Part shown: positions 10,338 to 24,247 of the stretch, one piece after another
Layout: each line of letters begins with the position of its first letter
Position numbering within the stretch: position 1 is the stretch's first letter
Assembly (NCBI GenBank): GCA_009760855.2
Contig: WPIO01000032.1
Location: forward strand, 75,001-130,000
DNA length: 55,000 nucleotides
Reading direction: 5' to 3'
Source: Cristatella mucedo
Taxonomy: Eukaryota > Bryozoa > Phylactolaemata > Cristatellidae
Notes under the pieces: model-generated
Told to the model about the DNA's origin: nothing
Database searches by the model: none
The model's input: only the letters and a program-made list of their open reading frames with translations
Made by a program: the position numbers and the translations under genes

Positions 10338-11032
10338 GAGACACGATCAGCTGACCCTCAGCAGCAGCAGCTAGTCATCCACAGACCACTGTTCCAATTG
10401 CATTCTCGGCCACATAAGCTAGCAATGTCCCAAAACGTTAGGGTCATGGAATGGTTCTGGCAAACCTAAGGTGGACAGCAGTAGCTGCAGCCATATCAGG
10501 CTAAGGAAGGCGGCCATCTTGCTAAAGTGATAAGCAACCAGAATGCACCACGACTGGCAGTAAGCCAATTCTTTTATCAGAGGCTCATTCATGCCCAGTA
10601 GATACTGCAGCAGTGACTAATCATTGGTGTGTAAACAGCTGCTGCCCAGCTGTATGCTGGTGGCTCACAATAGCTATACTTCGGCTCCCCCAAAGCAGAG
10701 CTCCCACAGCTGCGAGCTGGGAACTGGGCCGACCTAGGATAACACGTGGTTCCCATACTTTGGGTCTAAGGTCTAATTCCTGTGAAACTAACAGCAGCTA
10801 GCATACCGAGACTCCAGTCTATGAGATAGGTCTTCCACAACTGAGAGCTTGATGTGATAAACAACCTCCTTAAACTGCTTAGTTCCCAACGTCATGCCAT
10901 GACTACTACAGAGTCGGTCCACAAAGCAACCAGCCAGCCAGTCTGTCTTCGTGCCAGCAACAGGAAAGCATCCATACAAGGATATGTTGTAAAAATCAGC
11001 CATAAATAAGGCAGATGCATCGAGAGAGACAA

Positions 11033-11158
<126 letters not shown>

Positions 11159-13799
11159 CAAGATCACCATGCAAACACCATCTCAATTTCGTCTGTTCAC
11201 CGAAACATTATCCCAGCACACACGACTGGTGGCCAACTACCATTTGCAAAGTCACCATATGCATTAAATGTAAGATATGCTAAACTTACGATCGAGTTCA
11301 TTTTGCTTGATACCAATCGCGCGGTGAGCTCTGTGATCACTTGTAGCTATAGTAAGAAAGCCAATTGCCGAGGCAGCTATTTGCTATCCACCTGAACTAG
11401 TGTCACGTTACAGTGGTCAAAATCCTATCCCAGCATCACGCAGCATCGACCCAAACCCCAATAAGAGTGGCATCATAGACAGCTCCATCGATAGCCTGCC
11501 CTGAAGGCACAAGTATGGGGCAGGGGGTGACAGCGACAGTAAAGAGATTTGCTTGAGTTAAAACAGCCCATTCCCATGTAAGGCAGTGCCAAGATCATCC
11601 AATTGCCTATCGTCGGTATTGACATTCGCACAGAGGGTCATGGCTTAGTAATTCGCAGGTCAAGCAAAGACACTGACAGGGCTGTCTTTTGCGTCTGTCA
11701 ATGCTCGTGCAAGGTGAAGACGATTGCCCATGGCATAGGATTGGCCCACACTCAGCTCCCTGGGGCCGATAAGACACATTCTTCTCTTTCTCCCTGTGCA
11801 CCATGGATGGCCTCGGGGTTCTGATAGGGCTGACTATCGTTAGGTCAACCAGCATTTCATAGTAGCATTCACAAACCCAGACTGCACACAAGCACACGGC
11901 ACTGGAAGGCTCGATCGAAGCTCTCCTCTCATTCTTGGCTCAGTGCCCAATTGGGCAGCAACCACCGCGGTTGCACAAGTTTTCAACTCACCAGTGGTAT
12001 GTGGGGCATGTTCTGCCACCTGCTCCTAACACCTGCCCATGCACACACGAAAGGGCAGGCAGATCAAGCCACGACTAACAGCTAGCCGGCTTTTGAGGCA
12101 CGACTAGTAGCCACCGTTACCAACTCATTAGACATCGCAATCGCGAATCAGGTCTGGGAGCTGTCATGTGGTGTCACAAGCCAGCAATTGCTGCCACCAG
12201 TGCCCCAGAGCATCCACAACCATTGCTTGGCAAGCCATCATAGCAAGCATCGTGTCGTCGCGGCTCTTTGCTGGAGTGGACTAGGCGTGCGATGGAAGAG
12301 ACTGGAATAACGGGCGGTGCACACGGCGCACGCTTGACTCTACCATATCTTGGGAGTGATGAGATATAGAATACAATTGACCACTACATCATTGCCGAGC
12401 AGCAGCAGTAACACAAGATCATTTGCCAAGGCTAGTGAGCATCCGTCGTTAGCCTGTCAAGGTGCTTCAGGCCCTTGACCACTACAACAGGCGAACTGGA
12501 CGATGCAGCCGCAAGTCCTTCCAGCAGCAGCTGCTGCATTTGTCCATGCCCATCTCCAAATCGGCCTCCGGTTTGACTAACCAGCACAGGAGCCGCAGTG
12601 GCCAGACACAGGTACTCACCTACAGCTTACTGAATTGAAATCGGCAACGGTGCTCCCTAGTTATCTGCAGGCTTCAACTCTTCGAAGGATGGCCACCTGA
12701 GTGAAGACAGAAGCTTCGGTAGGCTTGGGTGGGAGTGGCCAAAAGTAGAGAGAGCAAGGAAGAGCAGAAGTGCAGCTGCCACCGACGGTGGTGGCACTGC
12801 CGAAGGCGACTGTAGACTCTACTTGGAACCGTGCAACTTGTGGGCTAATGCGACTTGGTTTGTTGCATGACTCATTAAAGGCATGCTATTAACCCAGTTG
12901 GAATAAAACCTCCACAAAACAGGGGGGCAAAGCCATTAATCAGGCTAGGTTGGCCATAAAACTGCTTGCTTAGCCTGGGGATGCCGCAATTTATACTTTC
13001 CTAGGCATTCTGCCATTTGCCTCGGCGGACTCTGTGGCTCAGATCTCAGCAATCGTGTGGTTTGCCGGTAGGGGATTGTTGGGTTTGCTTGACTTGCTGA
13101 CCACCTCACAGTGGCTTGGCCGGGCCAAGCTTATAGCAGGCCAAACAAGCCAAGACAAATCAGACCAAGGCACCAGCTAGCAGGGTGGGTCTTTACAAAC
13201 ACAAAAAAGAAAGAAAGAAAAATGCTCTCACATGCAGTAAACTACGTATGCTACTAGGCATATAGCCAGTCCTATATCTGGAAACCTGCTCTATCAGTTT
13301 CATATACACTATGCAAGCTGGGCCCCAAGCTCTGGCAATCATCCAAAACGACGACTATCCCTTCTAGCAACACATGTAACTGATGCTGCCCCATATTTTC
13401 ACCAGCCCTCACCTAACCCAAGTAAAAGGCACCTCTCGGTCGAGCTATTCAAGAGTAGTTCCAAAACCATGGCGACGACCTCCCACCAGCAGTCTACTCG
13501 TGTCCCAGGAATACAGGCCACAAGTGCCGACCACCGAACCACACGAGGGGGGATGTACGAATGCGACTTCAAGACGGCGTGTACAGGTGCACTAATGACT
13601 ATCCAGCTACAGCGGCAAGAAATCTGTTCGGGATCAATGCGCTTGGCCACCACCACTCGAGTGACCGATGAATTCTCAGTGTCACTGCTGCACACATTAA
13701 GCAGGCCGGTACAAGCGAAATCTACTCGCATTTGTTAAAGCAGCTGACGCTTGAGAACAAGCTAGACTCGGCACGAGCGCCTCAGCTCCTCAACTGACT

Positions 13800-14740
13800 T
13801 TTAGGTAATAATCGCTTTTCCTCGCCGGCACGCCGAAGCACATGCTGGGCAGCAGTGCGGCTGCACATGCTGCCCAGCATGCACGGACGCACGCTGCTTC
13901 CTCGGTGCATGCCCCCCTTCCCTGCGGCTGATTCTCGATGGCTGGTTGACTCGACAGTGAGCAGAGCTGCGTCGATGCAATGTGAGAAGAGTAAAACGGG
14001 TCTTCAGCAATCGCCGAGAACGCCGCGGAGCGGCCGGGTGGGGCGAGGCAGGCAGGCAGGCGAAGCCCGGGACGGCGGCTGGCTAATTGCAGCCCAACGT
14101 ACGTTGTTGGCTTGGGTCACGGCAGCTGAGCCGCGCCGTAAAGACGACAGCGCTCGCACGAGCTTTCAGCGCACAAGCTCACGTACGCACACGCCTAGGC
14201 GCACGAAATGCGAAATGCTTCAGCGCCGCACTGAAGCCCCGATTCAGCGCCGCGTAGCCAACTGCACGCTAGCGAGCGATACGTAACGGACGGGCGCGAG
14301 CGATGGCCATCGCTCGCGAGCCGCAGAATCGCTGCCAGCGAGAAGTGGCCACGACCGAGTGACGAATGAAACCAAAGGCGCCACTAAAGGCCGCGAGGAA
14401 GTAGCCCTGCTTTACCTTGTCGCACTTGCGCTGGCGCACTTTACGACATCCGTCGAGGATAATAGCCGCAGCTGCGGCAAAACATGCCAGCGTCAGGCTT
14501 GGCCGCGGTCCGTCAGAGCGAAGCGTTACGACAGCCTCCGCCCAGTCACCGCCAAGGGGTTTATATCCGCGGAGAGAACTCCCACGAGCTAAACGCCTCT
14601 GAAGTCACAAATATCTGCCAAATCCGGTGACGGCTCAAAGGCTCAAACGCTACTAACGGGCAGCTTAACGCGGGTAGGTATTATGGCCGAGTATGGAGCA
14701 CACCACCCTACGTCATCATGACGTAGCGCGTAAATCATGA
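13800..14740. promoter_or_regulatory. CpG-dense block, candidate promoter
   Basis: CpG dinucleotides are much denser than in the flanks. On the minus strand a good donor-like sequence (GACAAG|GTAAAG, exon edge at 14416) could end a noncoding first exon spliced to the acceptor just upstream of the betaglycan-like ATG at 8430. No TATA box or initiator is evident. The link to the gene is inference. Confidence 0.3.
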
Positions 14741-14982
14741 AGAAGGCGTTCCCCCCAGCCGACCCCCTGCCGTGGACCAGAGAAAATTACACAACTGTAA
14801 GCATGATTAAATATATTTTAAGCTTCTAGCAACTAAAAATGTGCATTTTAAGCATATAATCACAATGATAACTCAGTGGCACATAACGACCGTCCTCCGC
14901 CGGTGCTTCCGGTCCTATGCCGCGGTCTCAGCGTCTTTCTGTGCCGCTACAGTACCTCCCAATAACGAACTCTCAACGGCCA

Positions 14983-14983
14983 G

Positions 14984-15017
<34 letters not shown>

Positions 15018-15060
15018 GTGTGTGTGTGGTGTGTGTGTGTGGTGCATATATGTATATATA
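14983..15060. repeat. (TA)n/(TG)n compound microsatellite
   Basis: TA repeats followed by TG repeats interrupted by GG, ending in a further TA-rich stretch. Confidence 0.95.
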
Positions 15061-17284
15061 TCACACGCCTTCTCTAAGCTTACATGGTACTGCGAGTAGC
15101 TTTCTGGCATCAGATTTATAATATCTGAGACACCAAGGATTTGAGAGGCTGTGGGTTTCGGAGCCGGGAGTAGATCGTTCGGCCGTCGCGGTTACCGGCG
15201 TCGCTGTGCACCGGAGCTGTGTGACCCTTTCTTCGTAAGGTAGTCAATTTATTGGCAGGCTAGCGAGGCTGGCGCATTGCTTTCTCAGCGGCTTTGCACA
15301 CTCGGCGTCTAGATTGGCGGGTTCTCTGTTCAGAGCCGTGCAATTTATCATCTCGCTGGGTAACGCCCCACGCCCAATTATCACGAAAACGCGCTGTAGG
15401 AGCTTATGCAGTGCACTTCTTAGGCCACAAACGCAGCAGCGCTCGTAAAAGTGCTAGTCCTAGTGCCCGCGCATGACAGATACCTGTAAAGCTGCCACCT
15501 CGAAGCACTGCTACCGAGTCGTAGATGCTTTCTCGATACAAGCAGGTACAGCGGGCAAAAAAGAAAGCGAATACTTTAAAAAATAGGACAGTGTCGTTAA
15601 CGTAGGAAGGCATATTCCAGAACATCAGAGAAGCACTAGTGTGCAGCACCAGCCATGCATGGCGTACATCTCACGTCGAAGCCCCAAACTACCGCTCTTC
15701 GACTTTCGAAGCAATACTATCCGGTTATTTAATGTCTTTAACGTCAAAGCTATTTAAAGAGCCCGCATCCCCAAAAGAGAGAGAGAGAGCGCTCTTAATT
15801 CTTATGACGAAGGGAAGACGAATCTCTCTGCACAAGTCGGCTGACAAAGGGTAACAGGGATTTAATTTACCGGCTCGTTAAAACGCACATTTTTTTCTGC
15901 TTGTCTCACGAAGCTCACTGCTGCCGCCAGGGTGCTTGCTAAAAAGCGTCACTCCAAAGCTAGTCAAGATGCTTTGCTCTGTCTATCAATGGTCACTTAA
16001 ACGACACGCTGGTCGCTAGGTGCAGCTTCGTATTTTGTTTCTCCTTCCGTACGCCATCGGTGAGGAAGAAACAGGAGAGGCGGCGATGTTTGTTCCGTCG
16101 ATGTAGCTCTTCACACCCTCAGTTGGCATTACGACCAAAGTCAGACTGGGTGTATTTGATGCGAGAGCAGCCGTAATAGACTATTGTGGAGTGCTAAACT
16201 GGCCAGGCGTGGCCGTCTGCTGCTGCTGCGGTGGGTGCTTTGCACGTACAAGATGTATGCCGGGAGATCTTGAGCGATCCCAGGTGATCCTATGAGTTCC
16301 GCCAGCTCGCTGCGTATAGGCAAGTCTGGCCGTTGAGCGCTGCTTGCTAACCCGGCCAGGTAGCAAGCCACCACTCTTACATGGTAACGTTGTCTACCTG
16401 AAAGCTCCAGTGAAGCGATACTGACGAGCTGAGTTGGATCCACCAGCAGAGGCCTCAACTTCCCCTAGAAAGCGGCTAACTAGCCTGCGAATTTGAGCTG
16501 CAACAGCGGAGAGCGTTTTAAAGTCCGCATTCTCGTCAAAAGAACAAGCCGTTCGATGAACTGGCCTAATAAAAAAGGTGCCATTAAGATCAACTAGCAA
16601 AAAAGTACTCAGCAATTGGCTGGGTTTACTTACCAATTAAACTGTCGAGAGATACTACGGTGATAGGAGTGCAGCGTTTGCATCGGCGTCCTCAAAAGTT
16701 AAACCAAGACCACTGTAATCAAGAGGTGCGATCGTACGAGCCCATCCACTGTGACCTGCCCGAAAAGTCCTGTATATCTGCAGCCATTGCTCGGAATTAA
16801 GTGGTTCTCGGACAGTATGAACAAGCCATCGTTTCATGCACGTAGGGCCAAGAGTAGTGGCTTTATAATTATAATACCTATAATAATTATAATAATAATA
16901 AAACATAAGCAAACTAACCTCTTTCTAGGCTATCTATAAACATTGAGAAAAATGCAACTCCGTCGGGTAGTGATGTCATGCATAATTTCAGTAAGCTTTA
17001 ACCATATAAGGAGAAATCGCATAAATGGATCGAATATAATCAGTAGGTATATTTTAGCGTCTTTTAAAATGTCAAGTCGTTGTATGTCATTACGCCATTC
17101 AATAGCTAGTTCAAGACTTTTGCAGCCTACAGACAGAAGAAACGGTTTATATATTACTTAAGATTAATTAGAGGTGCAGCTAAACGACTTGAGTCACGAG
17201 AGCTGGTGATACGATGAGAAGCTGATTTAGATGTGGTCATATCCAGATGCTACTTCCTGTAGCATCTGCACGAGTCTGAGTGAC
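15061..17284. other. Unassigned; exon-like frames at 16.4-16.9 kb
   Basis: Two minus-strand stretches look protein-like. The first (about 16860-16680) contains a WLVHTVREPLNSEQW segment. The second (16565-16396) lies between a good acceptor (tttttattag) and a possible donor (GTAGAC). A 68-nt GT-AG intron could separate them, but the frames do not join cleanly. An AT-rich repeat tail lies at 16860-16910. No family recognised. Confidence 0.2.
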
Positions 17285-18118
17285 CTTCTCCAAAGTGACC
17301 TTTCACTGTAAGACCACACCAGCTCCACTGTTAAGTCTGATTACTTTCAACTAGTAAACATTGCACAAATCTGGGCCGTTTACACCGGTGTGCTTCTTCA
17401 AAGTTGATCCATGCATTTGCAAAATTCTGTTTCGATATTTGTAACTCACTACGCACAAGTCTGCCGGCCTGTGCAATCAGGTGCGTAAAGTTAGTCCAAA
17501 ACATTTCAGCCAGACTTGTTTGTTGCGAGCCCAGCAGTTGCCACCCCACTTCACGCCGACCTGTGCTGGCGCCAAAGCAAGCAGCGTATCAACTTCAAAG
17601 TTTTGTCACTCACTTTTAGGTCCCTTAATTCTCTGACTCCAATCTACCTAACAGAACTACTTCTCACCACCATAGGCATCGTATTGCCTGCTCGCCTGAC
17701 TCAAATCCACTAGCTCTGACTCAAGCCAACCTCAAATCTATTGGAGACCGCGCCTTGCCTTTAGTTCATATGCTCCCAAAGCTTGGAACTCGGTTACGAT
17801 TTACGTCACGGCATCCCCTGATATAACAACATTTAAAAAGAACCTGAAAGCGTGCATCTTCCTCACAAAATTTTCTGTGTCATTGTCATTTGTCTTTTGT
17901 GTGCTAATGCCTGCCCACACTGTAAATGCTACTACTAGCCATACTAAGCATGCTGACATGCTACATGTTGTCCATAACCTTGTTATGGATGCTGACAACG
18001 TGCAAGTTACCACTAAACACATAGCCAAGCTTCCTTTACAGCATATGTAAAGTGCCTAAAAAGAGATCAAGTTCCCTCGGGGTGCTATACAAGTATATTA
18101 TTATTACTATTAATATTA
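17285..18118 (+). mobile_element. LINE fragment, sense: RT C-terminus plus 3'UTR
   Basis: It begins in the region corresponding to 'LVQNISARLV' and continues through the C-terminal block and the 3'UTR to 'gtaaagtgcctaaaaagagatcaag' and an ATT-type tail. Frames are broken by several indels. It has the same orientation as the longer copy about 700 bp downstream. Confidence 0.8.
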
Positions 18119-18839
18119 GTATTATAAACAGGAATTTCGCTGAGAGTCATCCTAGGACCGAAGCAGGAATATCCCGAGTTTTGGACCGCAAAGTCTTAGG
18201 CGAGCACCAATGAAGCTTTTGCTGCAGAGTCCTGCAGATACATGGCGTCACAGTAAACTAACTTGTTGTCATTGTAATTGAATTACTCAGTAAGATCTCG
18301 AGCATATTATAACCACCAATTGCCAATCTGGTTGGGGCAGCCATCATTCTTTGTATCTATTCATTGGTACTCTAAGCTAGGTTATACTCACGTGTTTTAA
18401 AGACACCTCTCCTACTGCGAACATTGCGTGAACAGCACCGTGCTCCCTTTTAGAGCCCCCAGTGATCTTATTCTTAGAGTGATCAGGAGGTTCGATTACA
18501 CATGTTTCTCTAGCAACGTCAAACATTCCATCAGAATCTGGAATGTAAACTCAATGTCATGATTCGATTAGTTGGGAGCAGAACCAATGCACCTATCTGT
18601 AAGCGATGCCACTTGGCTCGAAACTGTGAATAAGCTGTGGTAAATAATTGAAGTCGAAGGTTTTGCAAGATTATTTCATCGAAAGAGCACATTGTGCAAC
18701 GGAGAAATTATTTTATCATCTGTCGTTTGCGACCTACGGCATCAAACACTGGGGGTCCGGGGCATTCTAACCTTGAACTGCTAGTGGAATAAGCACTACA
18801 TGTTTCTTTATTTTTGGCAGAAACGGATGGCCATATAAC
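18119..18839. other. Unassigned sequence between two LINE copies
   Basis: Nothing recognisable on either strand. Confidence 0.3.
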
Positions 18840-20374
18840 TGATTGAACAACCTTACGATCATTGAAGACCAGCTGAACTCATATATTGAAACTTCAAACT
18901 TTGCTAGTAAGTTAAAGTCTAGCTTTAGAACTAATCATTCCACAGAGTCAATATTGCTTCGGGTGTACAACGACCTGTTTAGGAATTCAGGCATGGGTAG
19001 AGTGTCTCTGCTTGTTTTGCTCGATCTTTCGGCAGCTTTTGATACCATTGATCACAAAGTTCTTTAAGAGTGCCTCTCATCTCGCCTGGGCATCACTGGC
19101 ACTGCTCGGCAGTGGTTCAGGTCCTATCTCAGTGGGAGACTCCAAAATATTGATGTGCATGGACAAAGATCATCCGAGGCACCTCTGAAATAGGGGGTAC
19201 CTCAGGGCTGTGTGCTAGGTCCGGTTCTTTTCACGGTTTATACTCTCCCTCTTTCTGATGTGATTGCCAAGCACAATCTACGCTTTTACTTCTATGCGGA
19301 TGACACTCGGTTGTACCTTTGCTTTGATCCCTCCCAGCCTTCGAGCACCTCAAACTCTCAACTCCATTGCTGCATGTATTGATGACATCCGCAGATGGAT
19401 GGCAGCAGCTTTTCTTTAATTAGGATAAAGCTAACTTACTAGTTATGGGCAAACCAGGTGTGATTCGGAAATTGAAAAGGCTAACGCTCAAAATCGGCTC
19501 TGCCAGCACATATCTCCTGTTGAATCTGCACGAAACCTAGGTTCAATGTTCAAAAGTGACCTTTCGTTAGACGACCACGTCAGCTCCACAATAAAGTCTG
19601 CCTACTTTCAGCTACATAAAATTGCTAAAATGTAGGCTTGTTTAGACAAGGATACCACATCTAAGTTGGTCCATGCATTTGTGACATCCCGTCTTGACTT
19701 CTGTAACTCATTGCTTGCTGGCCTACCGACATATGCAATCAGGCGCTTACAGCTGGTGCAAAACTCTGCAGGCAGACTTGTCTGTCGCGAGCATCGCAGT
19801 CGTCACATCACACCACTTCTCGGCGACCTGCACTCGCTACCAGTCAAACAACGGATCAACTTCAAGGTTTTGTCGCTCACGTTTAGGTCCCTTTATTCTT
19901 TGGCTCCAGCCTATCTATCGGATCTACTGCCCCACCAGGCCAAGCACCGTACCACCTGCTTTTCGGAATCTAACTGTTTACCTATACCTCGTACAAATCT
20001 CAAATCCTTTGGAGACCGTGCATTTAGTTCGTATACTCCCAAAGCCTGGAACTCACTCCCGACTTGCGTCACGACATCCCCTGACTTGATCACATTTATA
20101 AACGCACCTATTTAGGACAGCATTTAGTGGGTTACTGCGGTTCGTTCTTTATGTGCTTATGCGTGCTGACACCGTGCAGGCTGCCACCAACTACATTTGC
20201 ATGCTGACCCTGTGCATGTCATCCCTAAACATGTTATTCATGTTTTTTATCAAGCATGATACCACTCATCATTTGATCGAGTTTCTTTTGCAGCAAACGT
20301 AAAGCTCCTAGAAAGAGCTTGAGTTATCAGAGGGTGCTTTATCAAGCGTATTATTATTATTATTATTATTATTG
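18840..20374 (+). mobile_element. L2/CR1-type LINE, longest copy, 5'-truncated and disabled
   Basis: It encodes the central and C-terminal part of a non-LTR reverse transcriptase: LLDLSAAFDTIDH (about 19010-19050), GVPQG..LGP (about 19195-19230), the catalytic YADD (about 19293-19304), and the C-terminal LHSLPVKQRINFK...KAWNSLPT block (about 19825-20065). In-frame stops occur at 19065 and before GVPQG, and there are frameshifts, so it is not functional. No endonuclease domain is present. The 3'UTR ends in (ATT)n at 20349-20373. This type of enzyme reverse-transcribes its own RNA at a nicked genomic site. Confidence 0.92.
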
Positions 20375-20797
20375 AAGAAGCGTCTTCAACAGGAGTCCTT
20401 TTGTAGGAGGCACAAGCTGACCAGACGTGAAAAGCCGCGATTACAGTTTTTACATACATGCTTGATTTAGAGTCTGATGGGCCAACGGCCCAATTGTTTC
20501 GCAGCTGAAACCACCAACCAACAATTGAACCTGCGTTCAGAACAGGCAAAATGCAACAGCAACTCGAACCAGCCAACGTGCAGGTAGCCAGTTTCTGGGG
20601 AAATTTTACCAACGACATCTTTTGTTTTGGGTCGGTCTGAGCATCCCAAGCCTGTAGAAAGTAGTGACAAGTACAACCGGAGTGCTCAGATTCGTCGTTC
20701 AGAGCACTTGATACGAGCCATACATCGCAAAGTGCAATAACAGCTCGATTGGCTCTGTGATAGGCAATGCAACATGACTTCTATCATACATAGCCGA

Positions 20798-20940
20798 TCT
20801 GGTTTGGCCCGCGGGTAAGATGCTCGCTTTTATCGACCAAGAAGTGGGGCTCAAGCCCTGCGATATAGTATGTAGAGCACCTTGATTGGGATTAAGTTCT
20901 CTTTGGGCACTGTAAAAGTGAATTGTATCATATTAATGCA
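20798..20940 (+). mobile_element. tRNA-derived SINE with LINE-like 3' end
   Basis: A-box-like sequence (tttggcccgcgggtaag) and B-box-like sequence (ggggctcaagccc) mark a Pol III promoter head. The tail (gattaagttctctttgggcactgtaaaa) parallels the 3' end of the LINE copies here. It ends in AT-rich sequence. Confidence 0.65.
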
Positions 20941-23900
20941 ACATCAGCCAGTTTCGGAGAGAGCCGCAATAGCAGTCCCCGTCACAGCCACTTGTCAGGC
21001 TTAGCCAGAAGGCTGTATGCGTGGAATGATGTCAGAGATGCTCCCTGCTGCCATGAGGTTTACTGAGCTCGCGCGGCAGCTGGCGCGGCTTACTCTATGG
21101 TGTACAATGCGGGAGTTCCCATTTAGTAGTTCCCAGTGAACGACCAAGTTAAAAAATTTTCCGTGCCATTGCGATCCAGGCACTTCACAACTTAGCTGAA
21201 GTCTTCCTGAGGGTGTGAAAGAGAGCGGCGAGCTTGTGCTGTCTTGTAAGAATAGGATCCATAGTCACAGCCGAGGCTTTCGTTTGGCACGCGGCGATAG
21301 TTTGCTTCGAAATCGCCCCTTTGATATTGAAGCCTCTTATTAATGAATCTTGCTGTTTTGCATCTGTCACATTGAAGCATCTTGCTTAATACATCAGCTA
21401 CGAGTGGAACGTATTGATAAGTACACGGAGCCAAGACGTCTGGAGTCGGCAGCCTCTCACCGAAGCGTTGAGCCGCTGTTTGTCTAGTGAATCAAGAAAT
21501 ATTCCTGCATTAGTGGACTGCATCTAACTCCGCACATACGACCTTCGTAATACTGCTAATTAAGCTTTGCAGAGGAGTCGCGTGAGGTCAGCTGGCCCTC
21601 AAGGCCATGCTGATGGCGACGGTTGGAGTGCAGGAAGTGTATTCGGGCAATCGAAATTGCATGGAAGCAGTAGCTGCAGTGGCTACACCAAGTCAAGACT
21701 CGGCAGTCATTTCGCTTCTGTTTCAGGCCGCAAAACTCGGTAGTCGAGTGACGATAGAAAAGAGTACCCATTGTCGTCGCAGGTGCGATAGCTGTCGCAT
21801 TCGTAGGTATATCGCTTCAACGTTTGACCCTCGCCACCTTAGACAGCGTTCTGTTAAATTTACTGAAACGGCCTTCTTTTCCATCCTGACCTGTTCAGTG
21901 TTTCATTGCACCCTCTTCTGGATGTGAATGTGCAAATGTGCATGTGCTCCGACCGCATTCTTCTTTAAACGAGTAGCTACGGATGAGGCGTAGCGACGAA
22001 TCGATCCAGCCGCAGACGAATATAATAAATTGTAAAATCTAATTGTAAAATCTAATGATAATATCAATAATAAATAATAAAATCCTTAAGCTCCGTGCGG
22101 GAACTTGATACCACCGTCGTGCCTCTGACAGCTGCAAGTTTTAAAGCCGTTTGCGTGTAACCGCCGCGTTTTTAGGAGCATTGAAACAAAACGGAGCCGT
22201 GCCGATCACAAGTCGATAGATGCTTCGAATCTTAGAGATGGCAGCTTTAAACCAACAGCGGAAAATGCCTGGAAAGGTTTACTGGGTCTCTTGCGAGTGC
22301 CTAGGTGGACTCTGATGAATGTGGTTCGCAGCCATATGCAATAAAGCGGATCGGGTTCAAGTAGAAGCATGGTGCATGTTTGGCGATGGTAAAATCAGGT
22401 ACCGTCCGGTCAAGTTGCCAAGCGTGACAGCGTCGCGTTGGCGGATTACACTTGCATAAATTTCAGAAAAGCATTGACCAGCATAAGGTAGTCACATCAA
22501 AAACCCTTCCCAGCTAGTCGCTCAACGAGGCAGAAAAACAACTGCCAATTAATGGCCCGCGGTCTGATATGGCCTGCGACTCACACTGCTCTTGGACGTA
22601 AAACGCTAAGAACTCGATTCAGTTGCTACTGCCGTCGGGTGTACCTATCCAGATGTCTGTGTACCGCTGGGTAAATTTCATTTGGCTATTGCTGAAGTCA
22701 CCGAACGTTGCAGCCATGAGCCCGTAGCATCCCACACCAGCCCACCAAAAAATGCTGAGCCAATGCAAGGAGAGAGAGAGAGAGCGAGAGAGAGCGAGAC
22801 TGCTATCGCCCACAGGACTCTCTTCTGATTATCTAACAAATCGCTCCCGGCCATTGCATCGCTCACTACCAAGGGGAAAAATAAAACTTTCATGGTGGCC
22901 AAGGAATGCAACTGTATTAATGCCTGGTCAAGGGAACTTACTGAAAGGCATCGCCCGCCGCAAGTGCCACAACCCATTCACTTCCGGTTGCAGTTCTCTA
23001 CGTACTCAGACGCTGGCCATGCGGATCAAAATAACTGTCCATAAAACGCGAAGAGTTCATTAAAGAAATATTATTCCCGTTCTCAAAGTATCAAAGCTAT
23101 TTATTTTAATGCTTACTGACCTGCATCTCTGAATACGCACTATTAGTTCACGTTGCTCGTCTGTAGCACTTTCGCAGCCGTTCGGCCTAAGTGCTCGCTC
23201 GCGACTTGAGCTTAGCCCAGCTGTGGCAACTGGAGCACCAGAGGTACTGCATTTTAGCCGGTCTGCCTTTGTATTATCCATGCTTCAACCTGCGATATCC
23301 GTTAGGATTTCTAGTTCCTAATTGACGTCACACTAATACCTCAAGTGCCGGCTTTGTTTGAGCTTAATAGCAAGCCTTGAACCCTCTAGTACAACGGCAC
23401 GTGAAGAGAGTCAATCACTCGTAAACAGAACGTGGGGAGCGCGATTCGACTAATTTGCTATAGAAGCAGTCAGCTAAGCTTTTGCACGTCCCTCGACAGA
23501 AACCCCGAGCTGCAGCGACTAGAATTGCAGCAATTACTCTCTGATGGTGTGAGGCCGCGATATGCAGGAATTTCTACCCTAGTTTTGTGTGGAAACTCGC
23601 AGTTTCAAGCTGTCAAGTATACTATCTGATTCTACACCCGTGCAGCTCAGGCAGCAAAACATGGCTGCAGTGGTATCATCAACCAGTCACGCTACTTCGC
23701 GGCAATCCTATATGCCCGCTAATAAATAAACTTGTCGATATAATTGAATCGGAACTGCCGGCCTTTTTTTCGTTATTCGCAATATGGTGCTGCAGCGTCT
23801 TACGGATGGCCAGTCAAGTTCAGGTAGACAACAGTGAAGGGAAAAATACAATAAAGGTAAATTTGGCAACGTTCAATAAACCATTCAATTATATTCTTCT

Positions 23901-24201
23901 GGCAGAAAATCTCAAGTTACCATTTTTGCGGAAAACGTACAGCCTACAGCTGAACAATTATAGGGAGGGATCTTTGAGGGGGAGAACGTGTGGTCGATTA
24001 GCGGCCGTAATGCTAGCCGACGCGTAACCAAACAACTGATTTGAAAAATTCTTTCAAAAGTATACAAGCATGGAGTGGGTTGATACTTCTACTTTTTGTA
24101 GGCATGTGTGGTTTTTGTGTCTGTGCAAGCAAGATACCTTGCTTCCACAAACAGGAAGTGCTTGCACTCAAGAGTTGCTTGCAAAATAATTTACTTGCAC
24201 T

Positions 24202-24247
24202 CAAGAGTTAACGACAATCAAGATATCTTGCTTGTCGTTAACTCTTG
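24202..24247. repeat. 46-bp palindrome, one mismatch, no loop
   Basis: Two 23-bp arms meet at 24224/24225 with one mispair (24218 versus 24231). The centre is caagatatcttg. The outer sequence 'cttgcactcaagagtt' also occurs as a direct repeat starting at about 24169. Confidence 0.93.

Noticed and set aside
13469-13738. 90-codon plus ORF with a good ATG context as a gene
   Set aside because: No recognised domain, and the opposite strand is open over the same interval.
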